Origin: Heterostelium album PN500 | Taxonomy: Eukaryota > Evosea > Eumycetozoa > Acytosteliales > Acytosteliaceae | Length of the DNA stretch: 64,000 nucleotides | Assembly: GCF_000004825.1 (NCBI RefSeq) | Contig: NW_008805064.1 | Location: 1,612,001 to 1,676,000, forward strand | Reading direction: 5' to 3' | Part shown: piece after piece, positions 61,558 through 64,000 of the stretch | How the letters are laid out: every line of letters starts with the position of its first letter | Numbering within the stretch: the first letter of the stretch is position 1 | Notes under the pieces: model-generated | Database searches by the model: none | What the model saw: the letters and a program-made list of their open reading frames with translations, nothing else | Told to the model about the DNA's origin: nothing | Program-made: the position numbers and the translations under genes

Positions 61558-62524
61558 AATTTTACATTCTAACAACATGTAAGTTAATTATTTTTTTTTT
61601 AGAAAAAAATTTTGACCTAACCTTCAATTAAATTTTTTTTTCACATTTTTTGCAATAATTTCTCTCTCATTCAAAAAATAGTTTCATGTGCAAAGGGTTT
61701 AAAAAAGTTTTTTTTATCTTTTTAAAGATATACCCAATCTGATAGTTTCAATCATATTGATACGTGTAATCAATAATCTGGATAATGACACCACGATGAA
61801 TGATCAAAAGGTGACCTGATAGCTATTTTAACGATCAACATCTCCGTTACAGCTATAAGACACAAGCTCATGTATATTTGATACCGTGAATATAGATAAT
61901 GTTGACACCAATCATTAGCTATGTCCTTGGAGGAGTTGCAACGAGTTGCTATATCGATTAAGGTACAACATCGGCGAGCTTGTTGCTTAATAGTTAGACA
62001 GCTACACTAATTCTGCAATAAAGAGAGTACGTTGAAATCATTGTCACTACCACCATACAGTTCAATATTCTTTTTATTTATATTCTAATATATTTAGAAA
62101 ATATCTAAAATAAATATTTTGAAATGTTATATTATAATAGAATATTGTAACAGATTTAAAGTACAATCAATAGGTAATATTAATTCAACTTAATATTACC
62201 AGTCTGAGATCTTTGAATAAAATATCCAAATCATGATTAAATTCGATTTTTTTTTATTTTATTTTTCTAAAAACAGCTCATTGTAATGTTGTCATTTTTT
62301 ATTAATAGATTAAACACTACATATATATTTCTATATCTGATTCAGTATTATATTATTTGATTATTTAATATTGTATTATTATTATTTAATTATTTATATA
62401 TTTGTATAAAATATTAAAAGTAGTTTTTTAAGTTAGAAAAGATAAGATAAATAATACAATTGTATAGATAGAATATAGTTAGTTATTTAGTTAGTTAGAT
62501 AGTAAGTTAGATAGTTAGATAAAG
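61558..62524. other. Intergenic with a less A+T-rich, non-coding patch
   Basis: No gene. The stretch 61730-62040 is visibly richer in G+C than other spacers here, yet stops interrupt all frames on both strands. It could hold a non-coding RNA or decayed element DNA. TTAG-type tandem units precede the VPS13 start (62475-62522). Confidence 0.45.
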
Positions 62525-64000
62525 ATGGTATCTACTTTAGCTGCTTCACTTTTGAGTAAATACTTGGGTGACTATCTAGATGACCTTACCAAAGATAATA
62601 TCAAATTGAGTTTACTCTCTGGTGAGGCTGTCATCAATGATGTCAAGATAAAGCAAACCGCTCTACAGACACTATTCCCAAGTATCGTTGTTAAACAAGC
62701 TGTCGTTAGAAAACTATCATTATATATACCTTGGAATCAAGTAAGTGTTAGTTAACCTACAACAACAATATATAATTAATTAATTATTAACATATTCATA
62801 ATAATTACAAATCTAGATTAAGAATAAACCAGCAATCATTAAATTAGAAGGTATCTATGTATTGGCGGAACCATGCAATGACTTTGATGAGCAGTACTAT
62901 CGAAAGAAATTTCAAGATGAAAAACAACAAAAGTTAGCACTTCAAGAGTTAATTAGATCGAAATTCTCTGAATCAAATAATAATAATAATAATAATAGAT
63001 CAACTAGTAGTAATAATAATGTAGATAATAATAATAATAATAATAATAGTAATGATAATAATAGTAATTCATTTAGTAGTAGATTGTTAGCAACTGTTGT
63101 AGATAATCTACAATTGTATATAGATTCTGTACATATTAGATTTGAAGATAAATTAGAGAATGTAAGTTAATACTAAAGTGATTACATAATACAATGGTGT
63201 AAAACTAATAGTTATTTACTTTTGGTAGAGTTCATTTGCAGTCGGTATCACTATGAATAGGTTGGTGGCGGAATCGACAGATGACCAGTGGCGACCGTCG
63301 TTCTTGAAGAACGAATCATCGATCATTCACAAAATCATCAATCTAAGTGATCTTTCCATCTATTGGAATTCAAATTCACCAAAGTTAAACTATAGTAATC
63401 TCAATGATTTAACAGAGCAGTTAAAGTCAATGATTGATCAACCTAATAACCAACAACAACAAACTAAACAGCAACAACAATATATATTACCAAAGTTAAG
63501 TTCATGTTTAAAAGCAATAGTTAATAAGAATTGGACATTAGGAAACAACAATAATAGTAGTAGTAGTAAAAGTGGAGATAAACAACCTAGAGTAACGGTT
63601 ACTCTCGATTTAGATGATACAAAGATAAGTTTATCGGATCAACAGTATCTGGATATAACAAATATTGTGGAGAGTTTCTCGATGTTTAAGAGATCGATTG
63701 AGTTTAGATCGCAACGTCCGACGTCAACGGTGAAAGATCAACCGAGAAAGTGGTGGACATTCGCAATCAACTCGGTGGTTGGCAAGATACACGAGAGACG
63801 CTATCGCAACAGTTGGAACTACCTCTTTGAATTCCTGCGTGACAAGAAAGAGTATATCAAGTTGTTCAAACGATTGAAACGCAATACAATACACCCAACA
63901 GAGAAGACGAGAATCGACGCACTCGAATGGAAGCTATCCTACGAACACATTCAACTGTTTAGAAATCTATCATATAAAATGATGGAGAAAGAAGATAGAA
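62525..64000 (+). CDS. VPS13-family bridge-like lipid transfer protein (N-terminal part)
   Basis: Exons 62525-62740, 62817-63161 and 63229 onward, all joined in phase 0; the gene continues past the window end, with 444 residues visible. The chorein domain opens with LAASLLSKYLGDYLDDLTKD, VIKNDV-like VINDVKIKQTALQTLFPS and LSLYIPWNQIKNKPAIIKLEG. LQLYIDSVHIRFEDKLENSS follows, all typical of VPS13 starts. These proteins form long hydrophobic grooves that move lipids between organelles at contact sites. An N/S tract of about 45 residues interrupts the chorein region. Dictyostelids have several VPS13 paralogues, and the lettered type cannot be told from this part. Confidence 0.93.

Noticed and set aside
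1-64000. CRISPR arrays, bacterial-type operons, rRNA genes
   Set aside because: No regularly spaced repeats, no rRNA-like sequence, and the window is eukaryotic nuclear DNA.

Overview
The window is nuclear DNA of a social amoeba (dictyostelid). Intergenic DNA is extremely A+T-rich with long A/T runs. Introns are short with GTAAGT/GTATGT donors. Proteins carry long Q, N, S and T tracts, and the gene set includes dictyostelid hallmarks (vacuolin, an RGS-kinase like RckA, PDR-type AbcG, Rab32). Coding regions use many GTC/CTC/GCC codons, so I would guess a less A+T-rich lineage than D. discoideum (Heterostelium/Cavenderia type). That is inference only.

Layout. 1-6.2 kb, minus strand: the 5' part of a membrane-anchored purple-acid-phosphatase-like protein, a Rab32-type GTPase, and ORC4 rebuilt from four exons. 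7.4-13.7 kb, plus strand: a three-exon SIN3 corepressor and a two-exon glutathione transferase. 13.7-19.6 kb is a gene-poor accessory region. It holds two small, weakly supported genes (a SAM-like protein on minus, a beta-rich 89-residue protein on plus), decayed coding fragments, repeats and several poly(T)-ended segments. It also holds a probable tRNA-derived SINE with a perfect 14-bp target-site duplication, 69 bp downstream of a tRNA-Glu(CTC) gene. 19.8-21.8 kb: an ankyrin-type family protein. 24-30.7 kb: PrxQ/Bcp peroxiredoxin, XRCC1, and ELP2 converging on XRCC1. 33.3-44.4 kb, plus strand: a full-length ABCG transporter, vacuolin and a USP35/38-type deubiquitinase. 46.5-49.7 kb: a coiled-coil protein with two ubiquitin-like domains. 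53.1-58.2 kb: an RGS-domain tyrosine-kinase-like kinase. 58.7-60.5 kb: a second ankyrin-type protein. 60.7-61.6 kb: a short reading frame ending in a TnpB/Fanzor-like zinc/RuvC C-terminus, with a perfect 53-bp inverted repeat and an abutting hairpin at its 5' side. 62.5-64 kb: the N-terminus of VPS13, cut by the window end.

Most genes are single-copy housekeeping functions with no operon logic: replication licensing, chromatin repression, tRNA wobble modification, single-strand break repair, lipid transfer, endosomal membranes and ubiquitin removal. The novel material is in two places. One is the retroelement landing zone downstream of tRNA-Glu. The other is the Fanzor-like fragment with its self-complementary 5' flank. 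Splice sites were chosen by reading frame and protein similarity remembered from known families; no alignment was run.
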